This document shows positions 13,101-25,200 of a stretch of DNA of 64,000 nucleotides, piece after piece (position 1 is the stretch's first letter; each line of letters opens with the position of its first letter). The position numbers and the translations under genes are program-made. The DNA is taken from NCBI RefSeq assembly GCF_047511655.1, contig NC_133405.1, positions 93,347,598 through 93,411,597 of the forward strand, read 5' to 3'. This DNA is from Castor canadensis. Lineage: Eukaryota > Chordata > Mammalia > Rodentia > Castoridae. The notes under the pieces were generated by a model that saw only the letters and a program-made list of their open reading frames with translations, searched no databases and had not been told where the DNA came from.

Positions 13101-15610
13101 GTCTGGTCCCATTTTCTCCTAGTGCCAGTTTCCCTGTGTGGCTGACATCTGTTCTGCTGTCTGTGTATGTTAAGGATTTGTTCATGCCAGTTCCCCTATG
13201 GGTTTTAGTAATTGCCTATGTTTCCCTTTGGCTTTATGAGTATTAGTATCTGTTTGGTAAGTGGCTGGTTGGGATCTGCTGTCTACATATTTCAGTTTCC
13301 CAAGGTTTATGTATCTCATTGTCTCTGTGTTCTGGTGTTTATCTATTGTGGTCCAGTATCTATATGTCTTTGGTTCTCTGTAAGTCTGTGAGTTCCTGTG
13401 TCCCATTTGTTTTTAGTGGTACTGGGGATTGAACCCAAGGCCTCATGCATGCTAGGCAGGCACTACTACCACCTGAGCTGTGCCCCCACCCGTGTCCTAT
13501 TCTTTGTGTTATAAATCCTGTTAGTTTCTGTGTTTCAGTGTCAGTATATCTCCATCTCTGGGTGTCCCTAAGACTCTGGATTCCTTACTTTTGTCTTTGT
13601 CTCTGTGTCTCTTTTCTCTGTGTATCTGTCCATCCTTATCCTTGAATGTGCTTCAGTTTTCGCATATCCCAAGCCTCTGTTCTAGTGTCTATGTATCCCT
13701 GTCTCTGTGTGCCTGTGGATCTCTGTATCTCAGAGATTTCTGTGTCTCAGTGTCTGGCCATCCAGTGGGCTTCCGTGTTTGAGTGTGTATGTGTCTCTTT
13801 GTGTGTGAATCACTATGTTTTTGTGTATACCTGATTCTTTAACTGTCCATGATTCTTAGCATGGTCATCAATTTTGTGTGTCCTTGAATCTTTATGCATC
13901 CTTGAATCTGCGTGTCCTTGAATCTTTACATGTCCTTGAGTATTTGCTTGTGACCTAGTGTCTATGCATCTCTGTGTCTGGGTGTCTAGGAGCCTTTGTG
14001 TTCCACACTCTATTCGTTCCTGTCTCTGTACATCCCCAAGTCTTTGTGTATCTCTGAAACTCTGTGATCTAGCACATGTGTGTCTCTGAGCCTCTGAATT
14101 CCAGTGTCTATGTTCATGGGTCTGCATATGCTTCCTTCCATGTGCCTAGAATTGATGGGTCTCTGAGTTTGTGCATTTCCATAACTTCACTCTCCATGTC
14201 CATATTGCTATGCTTTGGTATTTATCTCTTCTCCATCTGTCTCTCCCATATTTTGTCAATGTCTATGTATTATTGTTTCTTCATGCTACTATGGATATAT
14301 CTTAAGCTATTATGCTACTTGATACCTCTTAGTCCCTGGGTCTTTTTCTGTGGATCTCCATGACTGAGTTCCTGTTCCTATGAATTTTTCTTTTTTTGGT
14401 CTGGTTGTGTATCTGCATGTATTTCTCTTTGTGTCTCATTTTATCCCTAGTTTTGTTTTGATCTGACTCACCACCTCTGTGTCCCTGCCTCTCTGTTTGT
14501 GTCTGGTGTCTGGATCCATGCTTTTTTATCTTTGAGCCACTATCTTTATGTCCTTGGGTTAAATTGACTGTCCTCATCCCTTCATTTGTGGCCTTGGTTG
14601 CCTGTTTGTATTTCTGGTGTTCCCAGGTGTATCTTGATTCTGTGTCTGTCACTGTGTATATAGGCCATTTGCTATGTTCTGTGTGTCTAGATTTGTTTAT
14701 TCATATCTCTATTTTTCCAGACAGGTGTCTGTGTTTCTGTCCCAAAGTGTACTCTGTGTCCATGTTAACTTGTTCTGGGGCCTCTGTCTCTAAATTCCTA
14801 TACCCCTCCCTGTTACTATGTCACAATGTCCCCATTGTACCTGGTTCTGCAACTACGTTTGTGTTATCTGGCCCTATTTCTCTTTTTTGGTGCTTGTCAT
14901 GGTTTGGGTGTCCAGGTCTCCCTGTCTTTGTTTGGGGATCTCTGAATATATGAAATCTGTGATCCTGTCTTGCTCTAAATGCGCTTCTTATTGAGTGACC
15001 TTTTTCTGTGCCTGTGTCTCTGCATCTTTGTCACTAAATCTGGGTCTTTGTAATATCTCTGTTTCTACATCTTCATATGCCTTTGGCCTTGTGTCTCTGA
15101 GTTCTCTCATCTCCCTCTCCGCCCCCCGCCATGTTTACAAGTCAAAAAGTCAGTGTATTTCTGCATTTCTGCCTTTCTGTCCCTGTTGTTTTAAACTGTG
15201 GTCCTGACCAATGTCTCCCTGGTTGCCTTTGTGTCCTTATATCCCTGGGTATCTTAATCTCTGTGCTCCTGTGTGTGGATCTCTGTGTGCATCTATCTCT
15301 TACCTCATGTGTTACTATATCTCAGTGTCTTTGCATTACTCATCGAGTAACCTTTTTTAGTCTCCTTACCTTTTTGTGACAGAGACAGTAACTCAAAATC
15401 ATGGAAGCACAGAAGGCCAGCAAGAGGGCATGCTTTTGTTTCTCTAGGTTTATGCTGTCACTCTGGTACTCTTATCCTCTTCTTTGTTTTGAGTTCTCTG
15501 AGCTTTGTGTTTCTGTAAGTCTCTGTCCTTGTCTTTTCATGTCTGTATTTTTGTTGCTGTCTTTCTGTGTGTGATCATATGTCTTTGTTTGTATGTTTAT
15601 GTGTTCTACT
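10190..15610. repeat. Large degenerate minisatellite, unit about 16 bp (CAGTGTCTGTGTATCC-like)
   Basis: More than 5 kb is built of diverged copies of a short unit. Clean adjacent units can be read near 11515-11560 (CAGTGTCTCTATGTAT, then CAGTGTCACTGTATCC, each 16 nt). The first part, to about 13.4 kb, is dominated by CAGTGTCTGTGT. The second part, about 13.5-15.4 kb, shifts to CTCTGTGTCCTTGAATC-type units. Spacing is irregular and copies are heavily mutated. The low stop density of the plus strand creates long spurious frames, for example 10407-11045. A SINE fragment interrupts it at about 13405-13495. The block begins right beyond the 3' end of ITIH6. Confidence 0.85.
13405..13495 (-). mobile_element. 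tRNA-like SINE fragment inside the minisatellite
   Basis: The plus strand carries 'tactggggattgaacccaag' and 'catgcatgctaggcaggcac'. This is the reverse complement of the tRNA-like rodent SINE unit whose B-box region reads GGTTCAATCCC in sense. It interrupts the tandem repeat and so was inserted after the array formed. Confidence 0.75.
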
Positions 15611-15624
15611 GCTATTTCATGGCT

Positions 15625-15830
15625 ATTTTTGTTCATTCACTCATTCAGCAAATATTTACTAAGCATCTATTCTGTGCCAAGCACTGGTGCTATATAGATG
15701 ATTCAGAAAAGTTCCTTGCCCTCAAAGACCTTACAGTCTTAGTCAGGGATCCAGGTGTGTAATTAGATGATTATTACATAGTATGATAAGTGCTGTGAGC
15801 TTAGAGGGACACAGAGGAAGGGACTAAATT
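15625..15830 (+). mobile_element. L2-like fragment next to the ITIH6 3' end
   Basis: The text 'cattcagcaaatatttacta' followed by a 'ctgtgccaagcactggtgct' stretch matches the common L2 3' region. It lies just downstream, in ITIH6 orientation, of the proposed polyadenylation signal. Confidence 0.6.
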
Positions 15831-15835
15831 TTATT
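15830..15835 (-). terminator. ITIH6: Candidate ITIH6 polyadenylation signal AATAAA
   Basis: TTTATT on the plus strand gives AATAAA on the minus strand, about 420 nt after the ITIH6 stop codon. It would make a 3' UTR of roughly 430-450 nt. This is the first perfect hexamer I noticed after the stop. No transcript data support it, and it lies at the edge of an L2-like repeat. Confidence 0.45.
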
Positions 15836-16251
15836 GAGGTAAGGGTCCAGGGAAGGCCTGCTAGAGGAGGTGACAATTAAGATTTGAACGATGGAAGAGT
15901 GTCCCATGCAAAGGGAAAAAAGGACACATGCAAAGGTCCAGCAGTGGGAGAGAAAAACTCTGAGAGTTTTAAACATACCATAAGAACCAGGGAAAGTTGC
16001 GAGCTGGCCTAGTGATTCAGTCAGTTTTTTGTTTTAAGAAAGTCACTTCCAGGGCTAGTGTGGATTATGTATTTGGAGAGTGTAGAGGCTGGAGACAGGA
16101 AATACTGTGAGGAGACTAGAGTCCCTAAACCTCTAAGTCCACATGTCTGCATGTATGCCTGCTTATGTATTCTGAGGTATGTGTCTTTCAATAGATGTGT
16201 GAGCGTGTGTCCCTATGTGTGCCTCCATGTCCCCAGGTTTTTGCCCATAGC

Positions 16252-19200
16252 TCACTCTATGCCCAAGCCTCTGGAATTCCCAATTTCATGTCTCCTAGCT
16301 GTAGAGTTCAGGACATAGGCAGAGTAGGGCTGGCCCAGCAACTGTTCTACATGAGAGCGCTTCACCAGCCAGCAAGAAGTCCAGCGGGGCAGCAACCTTG
16401 GTGAGTCCTTCATCAGTCTCTTGCCTAGAATCACAGGCACATCTGGGCTGTGGTGCCTCTGCAGGCAAGGCCCGGAAGGTCCTATCACCAGCCGGATGTC
16501 TGTGTGCTGGAATTGCCCTAAAGGAGAGAGATGCAGTGCCAGTCAGGGCAGTGTCCTGAGTCTCTGCTCAGAGCTCTCTGAGCCTAAAGCAGGAAATCCA
16601 GAAGGAAAAGTGGGAGTGGGAAGGGGTAGCAAAGGCCTGGAGGAGGGAAGAGGCTGGGCGTTGTCAGAAACGTAGAAGAGGTAGATGTGACAAGAGTATA
16701 GGGTGGAAAGAGAGAGCCAAGGCAGATGAAATAGCAGAGGAAGGAAGAAAGCCAAGCTTGGAGGAGAAGACAGGGCAGATTAGAGGGAAGAAGAGATGCA
16801 AGAAACCCAGGCATAGTACACCATCACTGCCCAAACTCTTTGGCATGGACCTCTACCTCAGGTTCTACCAGTGTCTCCTGACCTACAATCTGGCTTCTTG
16901 CAGCCCCACTCACAGGGAGATAAAGATCCAGAGGGAGGTTTATAATACACAGATCTGACTGTCTTTCCTTTGCTTACTTTCATGGCTCCTTATTACCTTC
17001 GGGATAACCCCAAATTCCTCATCCTGACTTTCAGCTCTGATCACTCCAGCTCCAGTTCCTCCATTCCCCATTCCTTTCCCCCACACTCTTGCTCAGCCTT
17101 CCAGATGCAATACGGGTTGCCCTCTCTCCTCTAGAAGGTCTTTCTTCAACTCTGAGGCTAGGCAAGATCCTCCACCCTGGGTTCCTCTAGCTCCCTAGAC
17201 TGCTTTCTGTCCTGCACTGATCTCTCCCTCCGATCACTATCCATGTCTGGCTTCTTCTTTTTTCCAGATCAGGAGTTCCTAAAGGCAGACCCTGACTCTG
17301 ATTCCTCTTTGTAATTGGGGGTACCAGGTGCTGAGGAACCCACTTGCTTTTCACTCTGGCAAAGGTCTCTGTTGGGACTAGTATTCTCTGGCTCCTCTCA
17401 GCCTCAGCAGCACTTACCCATCAGGCCACGGGTCAAGGAGCTGAGGCCTGAGCCATTGACCACATAGAATCCCAGGTGGGGTCGTTGTAGGGTGCTGGGG
17501 TTTCTGTAGCGGTGCCGGAGAATGAGGAATTCAAGGAAAGGCCCAAGGCGGAGGGTGAGGCGGGATGCAGAAGCAACATGGAGCTCCAGCTGGGGCTTCT
17601 TCACCAGGGCAGGTTGGTCCCAGGATAGGCGCAAGGTACCCTCGCCTCGCACAGATATGGAACTGCGGCTGACGGTGATAGTGTAGTCCCGGGGTTTGTC
17701 TGCAGTGACTGTGATGATCTGGAAGTATGTACGGGTCTGGTCCTTGTGGCCTAGTCTTGGTGGTGCCCCAAGTAGCTGCCCACTCACATGCAGCCCTGGA
17801 AGAAGGAGTGTGGGCTGGAAGTACAGGCTTTCACCTGGGCATTCACATAGTCACCCACGGCACAGGTAGGGGTGAGGTCTTAGGGCCCAGGGTCAAGATG
17901 TAGTAGTGCAGATTTGTGGCTAAAGGGCTAGCTCCTGAGAGAAAATGCTTCCACAATGGTCCTCCCTGAGCAGACTGTAAGGAGGGCACATGCTCACACT
18001 AGTGTATTTGTGTGTGTTTTCATGTGTGTTCTTGTGTGTTACTGTATGTTTGTGTGGTGTCAAGTGTCTGTGGTGTTAATATGAGTATATCCATCTTTGG
18101 TGTTATGTGGGAATGGAGTTCTTGGGGCTCTCACCTGTCTTGTGGTCCTCTATGAGCTGCAGCAGGTCCCCTGGGCGCCCATCCAGTGTGAAGCAGATCT
18201 TCTCTTCTGAGTGTGGGAGGTGGATCACAAAGTGGGGGTCCCCATCCACTGCAAGGCAGGAGATGCAATTCTGAATCTATAGTCCTTGAAGGAATGAGAG
18301 GAAGAGGGGAAGAGAGAGGAGGGGAGGGGGAAAGGCCATGTCTATTTCTCCCAGAGATAGCCCACCCCCATCCCAGTAAACAGGGGTCCTGTACTCAGGC
18401 AGGAGGGACATGGAGGTGGCTGACTTACCAGAGGATGAGAAGGTGAAGATGCTTGGCGATGTGTCTGCAAAGGAGAAAGGGCTCACATTGGTGAGGGACT
18501 AACCTATTCACCCTGGCACTCTCTGTCTTCTGAGTCACCTCCTACTAGGTAAGGGTCAAATTCCTGAGCTCTGTATTCAAGGCTTTTCTGGAATTTAGCC
18601 CCTGCCCAGCTCTTCAATTCTTTCTTTATGCTTCAGCCCAACTCAACTGACTTTTTGTTGCTGTTGTTGTTTGAGACAGAGTCTTACTAGTAGTCCAGGC
18701 TGACCTAACACGCACGATCCTCCTGCAACAGCTTCTAGAATTGTAGGATTACAAGCATGTACCACCACACCAAACTCTTGTGAGTGCTTTGCCTTCTCTT
18801 GCTAGTGACCCTTTATTTCTGTTTTGTTTCTGCCACCTGGAATGTTTTCCTTAGTAGATAACTACTAAGAATCAATTTCCAGCTCTCCTTCAAGGCCAGC
18901 TCAATTAGTGGATTACTGGGTTATCAAGAGAGTGGCTTTGTTATAAAAGTGAGCTCTTTCTGGACAGTTTGCCCTATCTTGCCATTGTCACTGCACCATT
19001 TTAGAACTCTGCAGAGTGTTCCTACTACCCTGGAGGCTCTCAGCAGATATAGCCCCTTAACTTTGGACCTTCCAGATTCCAGAACTGTGAGATGAATAAA
19101 CCTTTATTCTCTAAAAACTATCCACTGTGATATTCAGTTATAGCAAGAGAAAATAGATCAAGACCATGGGACTTGTTTTAAGGTACTAAATTTGTGGTAA

Positions 19201-22200
19201 TTTGTTACATATCAATAGAAAACTAATATATCGAACCTTCTCTGGGCTCCCACAGTGTCAGTGAGAATTCTAATTGAATGGAGATGAAGGGTAAAGAATT
19301 TTTGTCAGGGGAGCTCCTTGCTCACCTTTTGCTAGCTCCAGAGAGCTTCCCTGAGATTTCATGCGGCCTCCAGCTCCTCCCAAGTTCTCCTCGGAATCAC
19401 CATCTCCACGTGGATTTCCTGCCAAACACAAAGAAATAAGAGGAATCCTTCATATTCCCAAGGCAATGATGCCGTGTTCCCACCAAAGGGCCTCTGACTA
19501 GGAGAGCCCTCCCTGACTTCCAAACTGACCTGCCCATATCCAAGATTGGGACCTTATGCTCAGCCCAGCCTCTCAATCTCTCAAGCTCAGCTTTGTTCAA
19601 AGTTCTTTCTTATGGCATTCATTCTTTCATTCATTCAGGCACTGCTTAGGTACCAAGATATGGTAGTGGAAAAGACAGACATGGTTTCTCACCTGGTGAA
19701 GGTCATAGGAGGCAGACATGCATGAAGTCCTAATTACCAGTGATGTAATTGCTATACAAAACATAGTGCACTGACTGAAGTAATATTGGAAGGTGAGTAA
19801 GGAGATCTGATCTGAGATCTAAGGCACAGGTTAGAGTTTTAAGGGCAATGGAAGGGATGAAGGTGATAGGAAGGGACAGGGCAAGATAGACTGGGCAACT
19901 GATTATGGGGCAGAGGGAGTAGATTGAAAGAAGTCCAGGAGTGAAGGTGGGAGAGGGAGTCCATGGGAAAAGCAGAAAGGAGAGCAGTGGGATTGGAGTT
20001 CAGAGAATGAATGGGACAGTGGAAGAAGGTGAGGCCAGAGTGGTATGGGGGTAGGGAGCGCATCATGCAGGGCCTTGAAGACCATGAAGAGAACTTTGGA
20101 TTTTATTCCAGGTATGATGGGAGGTCTTTGAGGGAGAGTAAGTAGGGAAGGGACATGAAGTGATTTGTGTTTTTAAAAGATCCCTTTGGCTGCAGGGAGA
20201 AAATAGCCTGCAGCAGGACAGGAGAGCAAATGAAGAAAACAATGAGAAGGCTGGGACAGTTTTCTGGATGAGATGCAATGGTGGTCTAACAATGGAATTG
20301 TGAGAAATGGATGAATTCAGGAAATATATTAAAGATTACATTTCCAAAAATCAGGACTGAATGGAATATTGGAAGGAGGTGAGGGAGAGGGATGTGTCAA
20401 GGATTCATTGATGCCCAATTTGCCTCCCTGTGACTTATTGACACCCTTACTCAGTAAATGTCACTCATTTCTTAAGAAGGCAGAATAGTGAAGTAGTAAA
20501 GTACATTTATTTTTAGACCAGATTGTATGGATTCAAATCTCTGACTAGCTGTGTGACATTGACCAAATTACTTCATTTCTCTGTGCTTCAGTTTCCCCAT
20601 GTACAATATTCGATTATCAATAGTTTTTAGTGGGGATTAAATAATAGACTATGAGTGAGTACAATACATAGAGAAGTGCCCACACATAGGAAGAACTCAA
20701 AAATGTTATTACTTCATAGTCTTTGGGAAATTTAAAGGTAATTACCTTCATCTTCCAAAATTTTCATACCTCTCTTATTAAGCATGGCTGTTCACAGAGC
20801 ACAGAAAAACCAATCAAACCTGCCTTGCCCAGTGATGCTTCAATTTATACTCTTGCATCCCTCCCCTGCTTGGGAATCATCAGCCTCTTGTCCAACAAAG
20901 CAAATGTCAAAGCTACAACTTCGTCAGTTTGTTTCTGTTCAGCCTTCTCAGTCTTATCTCCCAAGACCTCTAGTTCTGTGCCTATATATAAGGCCCAGAG
21001 ATGTTAAGTAACTATTCCAAAGTTCCAAAGCAACCAAGCAAGCATCTGAACTCTCATGGTTACATGCTTTTTAGACTCCCAGGGCCTCACACCTCCCTAC
21101 CGTGGTTTGACCTCTTGCCCATTGTACTCACCATCTTTGTTGGGAGTGAAGAAAGTATAGAAAGCTGGTGGGTTCAAGGACTCCATGAACCTGGACTCTA
21201 CCATTGACTCAGACAGAAGCTCTAGCTCCTCTGGGAGAAGGAGCAGGCTGATGGCCTCGGGGAGGGTGCTGGAAGGTAGCAAGATTGACAGGTTTGGGGA
21301 GTTGCCTTCTGGTACAGGGCTGGAGCTGTTGAGTAGGCTTATTGTTGGGACTCCTGACACTGATGGTCCCAGTACTTGCCTGGTGCTCTGGGGTCCTAGC
21401 AGCAGGTCTTGATGATGCCAGAGCCTTCCAGTAGGCAGCAGAGATGGCAGAGTGGGAGTAAAGGGAGAGGGGAGGGGTTCTCCAAGGACAGAGGTGGTCA
21501 CGCTACTGCTGGGAACTGTGGGACTTGAGACTGTGTTTGGGACTGTGCTATGGCTCTGAGGAGGTGGAGGCCTGGGTCTGGCAGGTCTAGGAAGTAGTGG
21601 GGTTTGGGGTGTATGGGGGCTTGGGGTTCCAGGCTTGGAAAGCCTGGATAAGCTTGTGGAAATTTGGTGAGGTGGGACACTAGATTTAAGAGGTGGAAGG
21701 ATTTTAGAGGACTTGGGCAAGAGGATCTTAGGTCTATGCTGTGGTGGATTTTTGGGCATCTTGAGAGAGGGAACCTTAGGTCTGGTGTGTGGTGTGTGTT
21801 TGGGGATCTGAAATGTAGAGATGGGCCTGTTCTGTGGCAAGGTGTTAGAGGCTGGTACCCCAGGTTGGGGATGTAATGGGACATCTGGTTCTTGAGATGG
21901 AGCACCAGGTTTGGAATTCTGGGGAGCAAAATGTTTCATAGTGCCAGCTTTGGGCTCAGCTAGGATGCCTGGATTCAGATGCAAGACTTGTGTATTAGAA
22001 TTCATGGGTGATATAATAACAGGATTCTCGTGTGATGGAGAACTGGGTTTCACTGGCAATAGAGCATTAGAATTTGAAGGCACAAGGGCAACAGGTTTCA
22101 TCTTGAGGGTTGGCTGTGTCAAAGTACCAGAATCTTCTTGTGCTGGACTTTTGGGCTTTGGGGGCGATGAGGTTGATGTGGTACTAAAACTCTGACCCAG

Positions 22201-25200
22201 TTGTTCCAGCTTCTTGGAACTGAGCATCTTCTTTGCAGAGACAGTAGTAGGTGAGGTTGGTTTCACAGGCCTTGATTTTGGGGAGATATTGGACACCAAA
22301 GCTGGCTTAGCTGTGCCTACTCCTAGGCCATGATTGCTGCTGGATGAGGCTGTAAATGTACCTAGCCCATCTGTGATGGATGGCTGTTTCATGGATTCCT
22401 CACTGGACTTCTTGAGGTGTACCATGACCAGTGAGGTCAGAGGTGTGACAAAGTTGTATTCAAGGGATAGGTTGAGAACTCTGGCAGCCAGCAGATGGCG
22501 AGTGTTGGTGTCACGGGCTTGGAAGCGTTCCTCCAGCAACTGTCCAATGGTAACATAGGCCCAGAGGCGGCGGATGAAGTGGGCCACATTGAGGGCAGGT
22601 TCCCCAGGGCAGCCAAAGGCCTTTTGGCTGTTGTTTGTAGCTTCTTCACTGTGGTGAGCCAAGAGAAGCTGACCCTTGGGCCCATCGGCTGCCAGGTGGA
22701 TGCCCAGCTCCTGTTTACCTGGCTGCACCTGACCAGCCACCACTAGCTCTGAGCCACCAAAGTAGTTGGGGAAAAGTGTCCAAGGGGAGGCTCCCACCAA
22801 GCCACCCCGGTAGTCCAGGCGCACATTTGCCAGCAGAGGCATGGAAATCTCCTCATAGAGGCCCTCTAACTGCAGAGCCGAATCAGAGTCTTCGTATATG
22901 CGGTGGGCTGCTCCCCGGTTCTCCAGGGACAGGCGACGCAACAGTGGGAAGTCAGCATCATCCCCAAAGGCCAAGCTGAAAAGGGCTACCCTGTAGCCCA
23001 GCGCTTGCCGGACATTGGAGAGGATCACACTTGGGGTTGTCACACCAGCTGTGGGTTCCCCATCTGTCAGGAACATGATAAGAGGGATCCGCCCCACACC
23101 AGGGCCATTCCCAGTCTCTTGGTGGCTGTGGTTCAGCACTGAAGCAGCTGCCAACAGAGCTGCATTGATGTCGGTCCCTGATTGGGGAGAAGACAGTGAG
23201 ACCACCTTCTCTGCTCCGTCTCCCAACCCTCCCCACTACCATTTGCACGTACACTGGATATTTCACCAACCTCCCAGGCTCATTCACATCTCAGACAGTT
23301 TCTCAGACAGTTTCTGTTTTTATCCTTCTCAACCCCCCACCCCAGCCTCCCAGAGATTTGACAGTGGAGCCCACATGTCCTTGGCTTTTATCACTCCCTG
23401 TCTCAGACTGTCTTTCTTTGCTAGTTTCGTTGGGGGAGCCTCTCATTCCCTAGTCAGATTGACAGCTACCCAAGGATGGCACCACCACCTTCATTCGACA
23501 GGGCCGAGGTGATAGGATCTGGTGGGTGGGAGAAACTTCAATAATTGTCCGAGAGAGGAATGATCAAAAGCCAGAATCAGGGCAACAGCTTGCAAAAATG
23601 CACGGAAATAAATATCTAGCTTATTGATTTGTAAAGTCTTAGCAAATTCATGCATTGGCATTGAGGAAAAGGAAGGTCAGGCCCAAAGAGAAATCCACCC
23701 TAAGATATGTGGAGAATCAGCTGCGCTCTTCCCACCAGCAGCAAGGGTAGATGGGATGGGAAGCCAAGGATGAAGGGACATTTTTGTATAAAAGGCAATA
23801 GTGACATTTCAGGCACCATGAAAAGTGAGGAGGAAGGGGATCTGAAAAAAAGGTTTGGGGAATTCCCATATCACCACAGCCTGCCCTTCGGGATAAGTAG
23901 GTCTAACACTTACAACCATCAGCTTCCAGGCGGTTCAGGTAGTCCTTGGCACTGTGGATGTTCTGGATAGTGGCCTGGACGGAGCCTCCAGTTTTCCAAA
24001 CACTAACTGTGTCAGAAAAGGAGATGATGTTGAAGGAGTCGTCGGCTCGCAGGTCACCAAGGATCACATTCATGGCGTTCTTAGTCTGTGGGGTACAGAT
24101 GAAGTGAAGGAGATGGGACAAGACTTGAGAACTGTGAGCTACATAGTGAGACTTTGTCTCAAAAAAAGGAAAGAAGGGAGAGAAAAGGAAAAGGGAAAGG
24201 AAAGTTCTTCTGGACAGCAGTGGTCTAAAAGTTTCAAGCTCTGTGGTTTGCAGAGCTCTGAATCCGTGTGTTCTCTGCTTCCTGACCCTAAGACCGAAGA
24301 TTCAATGATTTCAGGACCCTGAAGTTTGGGAGCCTTATGATTCCAGATCTTTAGAGCGGCCTTTCAGTGATTTGGCATGCTTCAGTTCCTCGCTACTCTA
24401 CTTTTTGCCCTCACCTTCTGTCTCTGCCAAGCTAGTCTTTTACCAGCCCGGGATAACCCAGGTGCTATTCCACCTCCATAACTTTGCTCCTGTTGTGCCA
24501 TTTTGACAGTATGTCCCCCATTTCCCCTTTATTTATTCATATTTCATTGTCCCTTAGCTGCTCATTCTCTGGAAAGCTCTCCCTTCAATTCAGTTGCTTA
24601 CTCTCACCCTTCTCACTCAGATATCCCTGTCCCAGACTATTCACTGACTCTGTTAGGTAGAATATTGTCACTCTCCTAGCCACATGCCAAGCCCTCTGAG
24701 AACAGGAGTTAGAATGCTGCTTCTTCCTGTCTCTCTTTTCCATGACAACACTTAGCATAGAAGGACGCACCTAGGAGGTGAAGGGAATAGGATCTGTAGA
24801 CTCTAGTGTAGGTAGCATCAACAGAACCCTTGCTGTGTTCCAGACACCGTGCTAAATACTTCAGATGTATCAACTCATTTAATCCTTACAAAAACACAAC
24901 ATAGTCACTAATGCTACCCCCACTTAAGAGGCAGTGACACAGAGGCTCACAGAGGGGAAGTCACTTGCTCTGAGTCACACAGCCAGTAGTTGGTGGATCA
25001 GAAACTCAAATCCATATTTGAGAGGTGTCAAATCCAGTGATCACAATCACAACATTATACCTTCAACCCTTTAGGCAGGTATGAATTTCAGAGACCGTAG
25101 GAAAGGTGTTTGAGAGCCACCTTCCTCTACACCTTCAATTGGGGAGAGACGCCTTGATGCTTCAGAGGGGATCCGTGTCTTTCTTGACATAGAGAGGACT

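Noticed and set aside
13813-14652. Minus-strand frames of 104-107 codons rich in Gln, Thr, Arg and His
   Set aside because: They are reverse-strand shadows of the same tandem repeat (CACAGAGACAC-type codons).
21498-21929. 143-codon minus-strand frame overlapping ITIH6 exon 8
   Set aside because: It is an alternative frame inside the Pro-rich coding exon, a shadow caused by C-rich composition.
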